The notes under the pieces were generated by a model. It saw only the letters and a list, made by a program, of their open reading frames with translations. It was not told where the DNA came from and did no database searches. The translations under genes were made by a program, and so were the position numbers. DNA of 64,000 nt, taken from the NCBI GenBank assembly GCA_014529385.2, contig CM043942.1, positions 52,506,774 through 52,570,773 of the forward strand, in the 5' to 3' direction. Positions 35,861 through 45,939 of this stretch are shown here, one piece after another; position 1 is the first letter of the stretch, and every line of letters starts with the position of its first letter. The stretch is from Adiantum capillus-veneris. Its lineage: Eukaryota; Streptophyta; Polypodiopsida; Polypodiales; Pteridaceae.

Positions 35861-37749
35861 TAAAAATGGAAAGGATGCTAGAAGGATTTGTTCTAGAGAG
35901 ATCTCTACGAGGCGATGTAGGCGCCACTTGGAAACCTTCTAGTAGCACTTACACACTGAGAACGAAGAATAAAAACAACCCAGCTTTTGAGTTGGACTGG
36001 TTCGAGAGGTACATCCAAGAAAGAAATGCTAGGGACGAACCAGAATTGCTACTAGAAGAGGAGGATCTCCAAACTTTGAGAGATCAGTTGAGGCCAACTT
36101 CACGAGATCAGGAAACACCACCGCCATCTCCAAGGCCAGAGACAAGTGAGAGGCAATCTACCCCACCTGCTGACTCTCCTTTGCATTCAGAAAGCTCACA
36201 TCGTGATGAGAGAGTTCATACACCACCCAGTGAAGAAGAAGAAGAAGAAAGAACAGATGGTCACCCAAACACTGGAACCATATCACAAATCGATAAAGGC
36301 AAGAAAAAGGAGGTGGATCAGACAAAAGATAAAGCTTCCTCCTCTCAAGAAATTGAGCTGGAAGCTACTATAGATGAAGATTTGCAGTCAATGGAGACAA
36401 TACTAAACCGAACAAGACTGCACAGTCAATGGTTAGCTGATCAGAACAGGTCCAACAAAACGAAGTTAGAAAAAACCCATCAAGAAGTTATGAGACTGCA
36501 GGAGCAAAGAGATGACACTCTAAAATTGATCAGCATCAGAGATGCTGAGATCTTGGGAATCAAAAGCACGGTAAATCTCCTCAAAGACAATTTACAGGAG
36601 TTTGAAGATTTCAATGCCATTTGTGAAGATACAATCAACGTATTCCTTGAAGATGTCAGTGACAAAGATGAACACATCCATAAGTTGGAAAAAGAAAAGC
36701 AAGATGCGCTGGAGACAGTCAAAAGTTTGCAAGTCGTCATCGATGACTTACAAATTGAAGTCAAAGATTTGAGGGCAGTAACAGATATACAAGCAAGGGA
36801 AATCGAACGAGGTAAGAAACAAAAAACGTCGCTACCAAAAACACCGGTAGTCCACCCACAAGAAGAAGTGGCTGCACTGAAGAGGGAGCTGGAGTTGGAA
36901 AGAAAACAGCGCTTAATGATAGCCGAAAGTGCTCTTAGAGCAGAGGATCAACTACAAAGGCAAAGTTCAGACTTACAAAGTGAACAGCAACAAGGACCAG
37001 CTCCTGACAGTGAAATGGAAAGCATTGTTTCCAAATCACTCAGGGAAGAAAATGAAAACTTTCACATCAGGGTAAAGCAGTTAGAGGAGTCTGCAGCTCA
37101 AAAAGAGATGGAATTTCAAGCTCTCCAAATCAACAGTAGAACAATGGCTGCGCAAATCGCAAGTCTTCAAACTGCAAGGCAACACCAAGGACAGGTACGA
37201 GTGCACTTGGAGCAAGCAGCCACGGATTTGGCTGGACTTGCCGAAGTATATGGGGGTCAAGATGACTACGAGGGAGAATCAGATGATCAGGAAGCCCCAG
37301 ATACACAAACTGATCAAACTAGCTCCAAAGACAAAGAAATAGACGAAGATTCGGTCACGAGATTGGAAGAGCAGAGGCTGGCCGAGCAAATGGAAAAACA
37401 ATCAGAGATGATATGGTACAAGGCAATGCAACTAGAAAAGGAGATGCTACAAGGGCTCTCCAGATCATGCAAAACAGCAGCAAAGCTACGGGAGGAATGG
37501 AATGCCCCTATGTTACCCTATGCTCTGCTGAAATACGAAACTCTAACACATCAACGGCAGCTCGCAAAAGAAGAACAAGTGTCAGTGTTTGAAGGAGAAT
37601 TACAGGATCGGGAACAGCAAAACAGAATAGTAGACAGCAAGCCAAAGTGGAGGCGTCAATGGCTCTTGGATCATCCTAATAACCTGATCCACTTAGTCAA
37701 CGCACCGCCTGAGCTGAGGAATGACATAACTTTTTGCCCAACTCCCTGA
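35830..37749 (+). mobile_element. Accessory ORF 2 of the giant element, long coiled coil
   Basis: 639 residues open. The N-terminal basic part (residues 1-75) is followed by a Pro/Ser/Glu-rich linker with an acidic SEEEEEE run (about 95-150), then a long, nearly continuous coiled coil (about 185-500; for example NLLKDNLQEFEDFNAICED, HKLEKEKQDALETVKSLQVV), an acidic stretch (about 475-510), a second helical part and a conserved end (SKPKWRRQWLLDHPNNLIHL). The end is homologous to minus-strand text at 56226-56411 (DSHPKCKKGWLSKYPTYLVCL). No transmembrane segment, so not a typical env. A structural or filament-like role is only a guess. Confidence 0.78.
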
Positions 37750-37799
37750 ACATACACCTACAGCCAACATAAAGCACTACAAAGCAGAAATCCGACATG

Positions 37800-38232
37800 G
37801 CTAAATTATCCAGTATTGCCAGGGCCTGCAGAGGGAGAGAGAATATCCGGTTCTTACATGGTGAAAACCCTTCAGGGCGCCATTGCAGAATTCGGAGGCT
37901 CTCCCGACCTATCCTGCAAGATGCTATGTAAAATAGCTCGAACCTTTTTGGCCTGTCTCACAGTCTTCTCAGAAAGCTGGACTTCAGAGTATATGGATAC
38001 CGAAAGAAGCATCTCATAGCTGTCATACAATCTAAGTGGGCCACCCACAGAGCCAGTATTGTATGCCTATTTCAGACGGCTAATGTTTCTGCCAAGATAC
38101 CATCTCCAAACCTTCGAAGAAGCATTTTACACAGGCTTCTTCATGTACAAGTCCAAAATTTTTGGCCCATTAATGGCAAGCGAGTCTATGCGATATGATG
38201 CGTTTCTACATCAAATCAACCAAGAAGGATGA
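37800..38232 (+). mobile_element. C-terminal accessory segment of the giant element
   Basis: Reading frame from 37816 (MVKTLQGAIAEFGGSPDLSCKMLCKIARTFLACL), with neighbouring text VLYAYFRRLMFLPRYHLQTFEEAFYTGFFMYKSKIFGP. The same succession is found on the minus strand at 55742-56122 in another element (MVKTL versus MKTLTGAIKLFTGSLDLSC; FYQRLMFLPIFHMQAFKEAFYIDFF). Conservation between elements argues for a real protein module. No known domain recognised. Confidence 0.75.
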
Positions 38233-38278
38233 CAACGACACTGAAGACAAAGACGATCATGTCATGGTAGACATGAAT

Positions 38279-38292
38279 TAGGAGGGGGGGAG
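38279..38292 (+). other. Polypurine tract of the giant element
   Basis: taggagggggggag immediately before the TG of the 3' LTR (38293). An equivalent tract stands before the related minus-strand LTR at 55648. Confidence 0.88.
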
Positions 38293-39213
38293 TGTTGGAG
38301 CCCATTTTTCCAACTGTTGTAATGAGGCCATCTTGTAAAGCATATCAAATTCCCATTTTATGTCAAAGACGTCTTATCATTTTGATCCATTTGTCTGGGT
38401 CATGTAAAGATTAATCAGTTAGTCAGTACTCAGATTTGTTCCCACTTTGTAATAATGAGTAAGAGAATCCCATGTACATTTTTGAGCTAAGGTGACTAAA
38501 GTATAAAAGTCACCTTAGAATCATTTTGCAATAACATTGTTTTTTAATATTAATCCTATGTCGTACGAGTCTGAGAGAGAGAGAGAGAGAGAGATTCTTA
38601 TCCTCTTCGCTAGGCATTCTCCCTCACCGGATTCACGACGTGACTACACCATCGTGGTAGTCTCTCCGAGAGCTACGCGCCCACGCCACGCATTCACATT
38701 TTTGAGCTGTTCGCGATCGATCCTTCCTCGAGCTTGTTTTGTTTGTAAGTAGCACAAACAATGTCTGTTTTCAACAATCAAGTGCTTTATGGAATGAGAA
38801 AGAGATTAGCTACACATAGATACTCATGAACTTAAGTTTCGCCCACTTTTGGATTATGACCTGTTAGTCTATCGCGACTGTATTCGAGATAACTAGGGTT
38901 CAAATCTGGTGAGATTAGACTTATAGGTAAGTATATCCTAGTGAGAGGATGGTGCCTACAAGGTTTGATGCGATTCCGAGTTCATTGGAAGTGTAAACGG
39001 TGTTGTGAGCGGTTAGGGATAGAGTGGGTTGCATTCTTCCAGGGTTAGTGATTGATGCATCATAAAAGTGTGTATGTGTAGATTGGTCTCAGCCTGACAA
39101 GATAACGAGATTTCCTACGTGCACCTACGGGTTAGTCGTGTCATCGGATGATAAGTATGTTGTCTGTGTCGTGCTTGTGAGTATGAACAGGGGAGTAGTT
39201 AAGCCCTAAAACA
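38293..39213 (+). repeat. Giant element 3' LTR, 921 bp
   Basis: TGTTGGAGCCC.. to ..CCCTAAAACA. It includes a TATA box framed by inverted repeats (38487-38518), a GA microsatellite (about 38572-38594) and a half-site of the leader palindrome (AGTCTATCGCG, 38876-38886). The right 569 bp match the 5' copy. Confidence 0.93.
38487..38518 (+). promoter_or_regulatory. LTR TATA box between 11 bp inverted repeats
   Basis: CTAAGGTGACT (38487-38497), spacer aaagtataaa with the TATA box, then AGTCACCTTAG (38508-38518), an exact reverse complement. It is likely the core promoter of the giant element. The 5' LTR copy in this window does not include this part. Confidence 0.7.
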
Positions 39214-39216
39214 TCG

Positions 39217-39740
39217 GGATTTGCAAACAACTAGTGGTCACGCAATAACTCAAAGACAATATGCAGGTGATTTTTGTGTTCATGCTCATCATGCCTAAAA
39301 ATCAAAATGTCATCAAAGAACACAATAACAAAGTCTTGATAATCAAGAAATATTTTGTTCATCATCCTAGCAAATGTGGCAGGTGCATTTGTGAGACCAA
39401 ACGGTAAAACAATAAACTCATAATGACCAGACTGGGTACGAAATGCAGTTTTAAAAATATCATTAGGGTGCATACGGATCTGATGGTATCCTGATTTCAA
39501 GTCAATTTTGCTAAACAGTTTGGCTCCTCGTAAGCGATCTAGGAGATCGTCTATACGTGGGATGGGATAGCGGTTTTTGACAGTAACCTTGTTTAATGCA
39601 CGGTAGTCTATGCACATGCGAAAAGTTTTGTTTTTCTTTTGGACTAGGAGAACTGGTGCACCAAAAGGGGATGCACTAGGACGGATGAGGCCCTTATCTA
39701 GGAGTTCGGTGATTTGTTTTTGGATTTCTTATTGGTGCAA
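39217..39740 (-). mobile_element. Chromovirus reverse transcriptase, main part
   Basis: On the minus strand: [64 protein letters not shown] (catalytic block), ending at LRDH..LFANP at the junction with the giant element. Typical chromovirus sequence; the partner half lies below 21028. Confidence 0.93.
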
Positions 39741-40740
39741 GGGACTGTGTCTATATGGTGCTCTGTGTGGAGGTTGTGAGCCTGGAAAAATTTCAATTTT
39801 ATGATCTAATTCACCACGAGAGGGTGGGAGGTGAGGGGGGTAATCATCCACAAAGCAATCATTATACTGTGAGAGGAAACCTTACGTGTGTGAGAGAAAG
39901 ATGATTGTGTGTGCTCCACTTCAGTAACAAATATCATGTATGCTTTGTCATCCTTTCGTAGTGCACGTTTTGCTTGTGTGTGGGATATCAAGGGAAACAT
40001 AGCAAGTGATGCAGCAGTAGAAAGTGAAATAGATTTGCCATTGAAAGTGAAATTCATTGTGTGTGTGCGATAGTCAATTTGTGGATTATGTTAGTGTCGA
40101 AATGGCATGCCCAAAATGATATCGGTGGATTGCAATGGTGCAATTAAAAAATCACGTTGTTCTGTGTAATCACCAATGGTAATTGTGAGAGATTTAATTT
40201 CACGTGTGCCATTGTACTTAGTTCCTTGAAAAGCACATTTAACTTTGTATGCAGATGGTGTGGTGGTTAAATTCAATTTTCTTACCAATTTTTCAGAAAT
40301 AAAGTCGTGTGAACTACCATCATCATGTAAAATAGACACGCTTGAATCTTGAATTTTTCCTATTTGACGGAGCAAGGCATGAATTGAAATTGGCTTACCT
40401 GGTAGGTGAGGTGGTGTTGCAGCTGTCCAATCAGCCATGTCATCGTCTAGGGGTTCTGATGCATCTTCGATGTTGTGTATGCGAGCTGTGGGTTGGCGAG
40501 GTCCGGGTGGCCGATTGTTGGTGCAGTTGGCTTCAACATGGCCGTATTGGCGGCATTTGAAGCACCGAACACCATTACGACATGCTGGGGAATTGGGATA
40601 TGTGTTTGAAATTTGAGGTGCAGTTGCAGTAAAAACACGGGAATGGTGATGATGCAGTATGCCTCTGCAATATATTCGCGCACAGAGTTGTTCCTCTTCT
40701 TTTGATTGAGCCTAAACCTCACGCTCTTTTTTCACGATAA
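39741..40740 (-). mobile_element. Chromovirus gag end and protease
   Basis: On the minus strand: gag knuckle CFKCRQYGHVEANC (about 40572-40530), linker, then a retropepsin-like domain (40438-40091) with DDGSSHDFISEKL at the active-site block and STDIILGMPF at its end, followed by MNFTFNGKSISLSTA (40057) leading to reverse transcriptase. This is the normal gag-protease-reverse transcriptase order, in contrast to the giant element. Broken. Confidence 0.85.
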
Positions 40741-41197
40741 TTGTGTCGCCTATGTCAAGGAGGTAGCACCGATTGTTAACAGAGAATCCCGATTCTTCTA
40801 ATTACTTCCTCAAAACTCCACCATTCAAAAAATCTTGTTCAATGTCTCCTGTTTCTTTAAATCTCTATGCATAGACTAAGTATTATAATTATATATGGGG
40901 GATGCTTAATACATTGTAAGTAAACGCTTAAACAAGTTAATTCTATTGAGTTTCATACTTAATTATTCTTCAATCATCTTTTAATTCCATGATAATTCGT
41001 GTTGATTATTTTATTTATTTTAAACTTCAAGCAAGGTTTGTTTTAATTGAATTATATAACGATGTTTAGACACTTGTCGAAATAAAAAATTGATACCAAT
41101 GATACTAATAAGATAAGTAAGGCAAACTTAGCTGTGGGATTGATTGGTCATGAATCTCCTCGCATGCTCGTATCTAGCACTATCAAGAGCATTTTAA
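40741..41197. other. AT-rich stretch where chromovirus gag would begin
   Basis: Non-coding, AT-rich; no recognisable gag N-terminus. It could be a foreign filler or a strongly diverged leader. Confidence 0.4.
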
Positions 41198-41213
41198 TCT
41201 GGCTCAAATACCA
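41198..41213 (-). other. Chromovirus primer binding site, tRNA-iMet type
   Basis: On the minus strand TGGTATTTGAGCCAGA, one base inside the 5' LTR; resembles the plant iMet site TGGTATCAGAGCC with two mismatches. Confidence 0.78.
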
Positions 41214-41214
41214 C

Positions 41215-41839
41215 TGCTACAGACGGGGGCGTGGCTGCCCTGCAAAATACTCAAAAGAACACGCTGCAATCCATGAAAAAGCACAAATCAACATACCTCG
41301 AATCACACAACGCATAATCCAAGTTGTACACGAGCAGAGACAGAAAGAGAGTGTGATAGAACGAGAGAGCACGTGTAGGCGCACCACCTAGAGCAGAGTG
41401 CTACGCCGGCATGGCAAGAGAGAAGAGAAGAATAACACAGACACTGGGTACAATCTCCCCCCGTGCAAGAGTGACCATGTCCCTCTTGCACGTATTTAAT
41501 TTATAGAGAAGTTCATGCTCAAAATTGAGTTACATCCAATTCACACTTGGGCATAAAATAGTCATGGCTCATAAAGAGCTCAATGTAACAATTAATAGCT
41601 GTCTACATCTCAACTTATAACTAAACCATAAATACTAAGGCTTGCCACAGAAATCCACTGGTGGCAATTTTATTCCAAATAACTGCTATCGCTTTATTGT
41701 CCAGCACGTGCCAATCACTGATCTGCTCACACAACACCCAGCAAGTGATCATATTCCACAATTCAAATCAACATTGCAATGCTTCATCAGAATATCAAAT
41801 ATTTCACAAATATATCATCAAAATATCAATTCCATTACA
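41215..41839 (-). repeat. Chromovirus LTR (5' in element sense)
   Basis: About 625 bp, near-identical to 18707-19332; TATA box on the minus strand near 41496-41506 and hairpin arms at 41462-41471 and 41483-41492. Followed by ttctt (41840-41844). Confidence 0.93.
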
Positions 41840-41844
41840 TTCTT
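41840..41844 (+). repeat. Chromovirus target-site duplication, right copy
   Basis: ttctt, matching 18702-18706. Confidence 0.88.
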
Positions 41845-42022
41845 GGACGTAGTGTGATCTAAAAAAATTCAATTTTCTATGTGCTCAAGATGGCATTCTT
41901 ATCAAGTAAAGATTGGTGAAGGCATAACCGAGGTGTATCCATTGGAGTGTACATTTGTTGGGGTGTCCATGGTAGCTTCTTCATCACCTTGGTCTTCCCA
42001 GTCCACTATGAGCTCCACAGAG

Positions 42023-42280
42023 GGTATTAAAGTAACAGCATCTCAAGTGAATAGCCCAATGTGATCCCAATATTTATTTTGGCTTTAGGTATTTATTTTA
42101 CTTATTTGTCAATTCTTGGGTGGGGCAATTTGAGAAGGTGCGTATATAAGCACCACCTTGCCCCCATTGTAAATCATCAATTCATTGCCAAGGTTGGTTG
42201 GTTCACCAGTATTTCTCTCTGTTTCCCTTTCTCGTGTGTTCTCCCCATTGTTTTATGCTTCCGCATCGTTGACTTTGACA
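42023..42280 (+). repeat. 3' LTR of the short copia-type element
   Basis: Matches 17156-17403: shared atagcccaat, TATA-like gtatataagcacc, ccccattgtaaatcatca, and the end gactttgaca. About 180 bp of internal sequence precede it after the chromovirus. Confidence 0.85.
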
Positions 42281-42429
42281 GACGCCACCCTCTATTCTGT
42301 GAGTCGGGAATGTAGTACCCCTACGTTTGAGCAAATGATTCTCTGCCAACACCTCCCCTCCACACTATCTCGCACGGGCAGCTTCAAATGGGATCCACGG
42401 TTGAGGTGATTCGGACCGCTAGATGCACA

Positions 42430-42680
42430 TTTGTAAATTCGGGACATTTGGTAAAATCGGGGAGAAAAGTAAATTCGGGTAGGCTTGTGAATTCGGGGCG
42501 GTCCGCACCCATATCTTGAACCCGCGACCTCCCCACTACGAGCCATGAGCACTAACCACTACGCCCGCATGCGTTCGTTGAAATATAGGTGATTCTAGTA
42601 TGTCATATTGTAAATGTGGACCGAGTAGTAAATTCGGGGCAAATTTGTAAATTCTGGCAGACTAGTAAATTCGGAAAAAA
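42430..42680 (+). repeat. Cluster of GTAAATTCGGG motifs
   Basis: Seven variants of gtaaattcgggg are scattered from about 42433 to 42675 with 10-25 base spacers, interrupted by the tRNA-like sequence. No coding potential. Confidence 0.75.
42501..42573 (-). other. tRNA-like sequence, possible SINE head
   Basis: On the minus strand GGGCGTAGTGGTTAGTGCTC resembles an A box (TRGYNNARNGG) and CGCGGGTTCAAGATAT a B box (GGTTCRANNCC), with tRNA-like spacing. The acceptor arms do not pair, so it is not a functional tRNA. A tRNA-derived SINE or tRNA pseudogene would fit. Confidence 0.42.
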
Positions 42681-43314
<634 letters not shown>

Positions 43315-43509
43315 GAAAATGAAATAAAATGTTATATTAACGTCTTCAAAAGGCCAAAGTGACCTATGGGACAGAAAGTTACAATGTGGTGGATCTGATA
43401 CAAAGTCAGAGTAACAAGATGACAAAATGACAGAATGACAAAATGACAAAATAAAATACTATGGAATCCTAAACTTCTAGGTGTGGACGCTTAGCAGCTA
43501 AACAACTAG

Positions 43510-44035
43510 CTGGGATAGCTAGATCACATGAGATCCAGCATTGGTACTGGTGGATCTCATCAATCTCCTCCATGGTCAATAGTCTGGCTGGGCGTCGTGC
43601 ATGTCGAGCCAAAGTGACCCGAAACCTCTTATGCAACCTCCGTCGATGCTGTGTAGTCCTCCGCAGTCATGGGTGTCTGGATCTCCCCAGCTCAGTCGCT
43701 CGATCGATCAGTATGCCTCTGGTGTAAAACGACGAGCTCTGCTGTGGTAGTAACTCCTTCGGGTGTCCAGTGGTAGCTCTAAAGAAGTATGTGATCTGTC
43801 TCTGAGACTGGCTAGCCTCTCCTCTCATCAGGCTCTCTCTGTGTCTGTGCAGCTCGAGCAAGAACAAACCCAGGCATCTCTAATCCTCGTACCGCATGAC
43901 TCTAGAGAATGGTCCAAATCCCTCTCTGAAAAAGCAATAAGCGGCCTCGTATCTCGTAGTAGACGGGGCAGTGGCATGTGTAGTGCAACTCTGTCTCAGG
44001 CTCGATGTCACACAAGGGCATGTCCTGGCCTCTGC

Positions 44036-44045
<10 letters not shown>
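43510..44045 (-). pseudogene. Possible non-LTR retrotransposon ORF2 tail (zf-RVT-like)
   Basis: Minus-strand text starting near 44045 reads CDIEPETELHYTCHCPVYYEIRGR, matching the zf-RVT pattern C..C...ET..H....CP.Y..IR, followed by LLLFREGFGPFSRVMRYED and RCLGLFLLELHRHRE, then a Gln/Arg-rich tail (SQSQRQITYFFRATTG) and RRLHKRFRVTLARHARRPARLL. Frames change at least once. No endonuclease or reverse transcriptase core is present, so it is a 5'-truncated remnant at best. It is a different family from the LINE at 9.6-16.4 kb. Confidence 0.42.

Positions 44046-44070
<25 letters not shown>
44038..44070 (+). repeat. (GA)n microsatellite
   Basis: About 16 GA units directly next to the LINE-like remnant. 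Confidence 0.95.
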
Positions 44071-44071
<1 letters not shown>

Positions 44072-44359
44072 ACACAAGCAGGACACAGATTGATTCAATT
44101 TTAGTTTCATTCTAGATTGACTGCTGCCATGTTAGCTTGCATGTCCACCCCTTCAATTTCCCTTTCCATCGCATCATGGATTCTCCCCTCTTGCAAGAAG
44201 GCTGGTGCATAGATTGTAGTTCTCATCGGGATGGGCGCGCATGTGAGAGAGAGAGAGAGAGACCGCTATGAGATCTCATTTTTTCAATGAAAGAAGATAG
44301 AGAATTTAAGAAGATTCTCTTCTCTTTTATTTTTCAAAATGGATATTTCCTACTCAATT

Positions 44360-44880
44360 ATACCCTAAGTAAATATAATGCTAAAAGATTTACTTAAGGA
44401 ACATACTCTAAGTAAATATAATGCTAAAAGGTTTACTTAAGGTACATATCCTAAGCAAATATAATGCTAAAAGGTTTATTTAGTGTACATACAGGTAGGT
44501 TTTCAAAGAAATCTATGTAGGAAATTGCCTACATAGATTCCAAGGAATCTTGAAAGTAATAAGTCATTTTTGAAACCTACTTGTATGTACCCTAAGTAAA
44601 AGGTCATTCTAATAGTTTTTTTTTTTTAATCATCACTACCAAGATTCCTGGGAATCGATGTAGGTGATTTCCTACATAAATTTTGTTCCAAACCTACTAG
44701 TATATACCCTAAGTAAACCTTTTGCAAGCATCTTTTCAGATTCCATTTAATTCACCTGCTTTCGAAAATTGACTGGGCCTATTAGTATATACCCTCAGTA
44801 AACCTTTTAGCATTATATTTATTTAGGTCACATATCATAAGTAAATATAATACTAAAAAGTTTACTTAAGATACATACTT
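44360..44880. repeat. Cluster of short palindrome-ended repeats, MITE-like
   Basis: The unit cctaagtaaatataatgcta..ggtttacttaagg (about 36 bp, ends nearly inverted) occurs about three times from 44363, again near 44835, and inverted near 44790. Between the copies, tacaggtaggttttc (44493) pairs with gaaacctacttgta (44573) around a palindromic core (ctatgtagg..cctacatag). It looks like a hairpin element or a cluster of related MITEs; boundaries and target duplications are not clear. Confidence 0.6.
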
Positions 44881-45167
44881 GAGCCATGGACAACCACTAT
44901 TCTTGAGAGATACCCTTTCCCAAGGGCCTATGCAAAAATTACACAATTTGTAAATTTGTGAAATTTTAATACACAACAAAGTTGAAAAAGCGTTTATAAA
45001 GGGGAGGAGTTCTCGGCGTCCGGCTTAGCATGGAGTTTAAGTGATGAGCCAGACGGCATCAAGAGGCACCTAGCAACTAGTGCTACCTCTAAATGGGGGG
45101 TATGAATAAAAGCGTACCCCAAAAAATGACCAAGTGGAGGGTGAATATATGTGTACACAGCATTGCG

Positions 45168-45213
<46 letters not shown>

Positions 45214-45420
45214 GAGTGCGCACAGACATAGAAGAATGAAAAAAGAGAATCTTTACATGCTCCATCTAAATGAAATAGGCAACCATAAATTAATGCAATA
45301 ACAGAATATGGGTATACCATAACATCAAAAATGTAAATGACTAGTAGAGCACTGGACCCTATGTAGCGATCAACCGGTTCACCCATCCACCTCCTCTCTA
45401 CCATAGACAGAGAGAATTTT
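44881..45420. other. No recognisable gene; (GA)n at about 45172-45208
   Basis: Contains one GA microsatellite of about 18 units; the minus-strand frame across it is composition-driven. Nothing else recognised. Confidence 0.5.
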
Positions 45421-45939
45421 ACTTTGTCAAGAGCCAGCTAGAACACTTTATAGATGGTGGGAACAACTAATTACAAAGGCCATTTTTACTGTGATAACTG
45501 ATACAATGCACAGTAGTCAGAGGTCCAACCCGGTGGCTATAAATAGGACCCACTATTCATTTCGCGGGATCTCTCTCTCGATATCTCTTCTAGAGTTCTT
45601 TATGCTCTTGTATCTTTGTAACCCTAGTTGAGCTCGGAACAGACTTGGCTCACACTGTTGTATTGGCTTACACTAACCCTAAAATATATTCAAGTTCCAG
45701 TCTCCAGTTTTAGTGTTTAATCTCAGTTTCTAGTTCAGTCTATATTTCAGTTCCAATCTTACATTTCATTCCAGTCTTGTCTAATCTAAAGTCTTTGTCT
45801 GATCTGAATAACTCTAACTGACCAGCCTGGAATAGCTGTCATAAGGGTTCATTCTGGCGCGATCACGGTGGTTTGAGCTAAGTTGATCTTGACAAATGAA
45901 TTATCTCACATTTGGTGTTAGAGTTTCCAGATATTGACA

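Larger units (their letters stand above)
21029..39213 (+). mobile_element. Giant Ty3/gypsy element (Tat/Athila-like), 18.2 kb
   Basis: Inserted into the reverse transcriptase of the chromovirus. Parts in order: partial 5' LTR, tRNA-Asp-type primer site, 1.6 kb leader with palindrome repeats, an N-terminal ORF, gag, several ORFs without known domains, reverse transcriptase and RNase H, two zinc-binding modules, integrase, a retropepsin-like region placed after integrase, a 3 kb spacer with a second polypurine tract and more palindrome repeats, two long accessory ORFs, polypurine tract and 3' LTR. The shared 569 bp of the LTRs differ at about 16 positions (by eye, 2.8%), so the insertion is fairly young; absolute age depends on the species' rate. 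It is broken, with roughly ten interruptions, though several frames remain long. Confidence 0.9.
18707..41839 (-). mobile_element. Ty3/gypsy chromovirus, minus strand, hosts the giant element
   Basis: LTRs of about 625 bp lie at 18707-19332 (3' LTR in its own sense) and 41215-41839 (5' LTR), both with TG..CA ends and flanked by the identical 5 bp ttctt (18702-18706 and 41840-41844). Reading on the minus strand: primer site 41213-41198, gag knuckle near 40570, protease 40438-40091, reverse transcriptase 39720-39217, then the 18 kb giant element, the rest of reverse transcriptase from 21028, part of RNase H, integrase, and a C-terminal chromodomain ending at 19639. LTRs differ at about 11 of 625 positions plus one 1-base indel (by eye, about 1.8%). 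The element is broken: apart from the nested insertion, parts of gag and RNase H are not represented and a handful of interruptions are present. Confidence 0.93.
17156..42280 (+). mobile_element. Short LTR element (copia-type, gag only), split by nested elements
   Basis: The LTRs at 17156-17403 and about 42023-42280 are the outermost layer of the nest. After removing the chromovirus (18707-41844, including one target copy) only about 1.5 kb of internal sequence remains: a tRNA-iMet-type primer site, gag-like text with zinc knuckles, and a 180 bp tail. No protease, integrase or reverse transcriptase is present, so it is non-autonomous or internally reduced. The two LTRs differ by roughly a tenth of their bases plus small indels (by eye), making it the oldest of the three layers. 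Copia assignment rests on LTR size and primer site only. Confidence 0.72.

Noticed and set aside
34796-38232. Envelope gene interpretation of the accessory ORFs
   Set aside because: No signal peptide, transmembrane helix or furin-like site is visible; the coiled coil alone is not enough.
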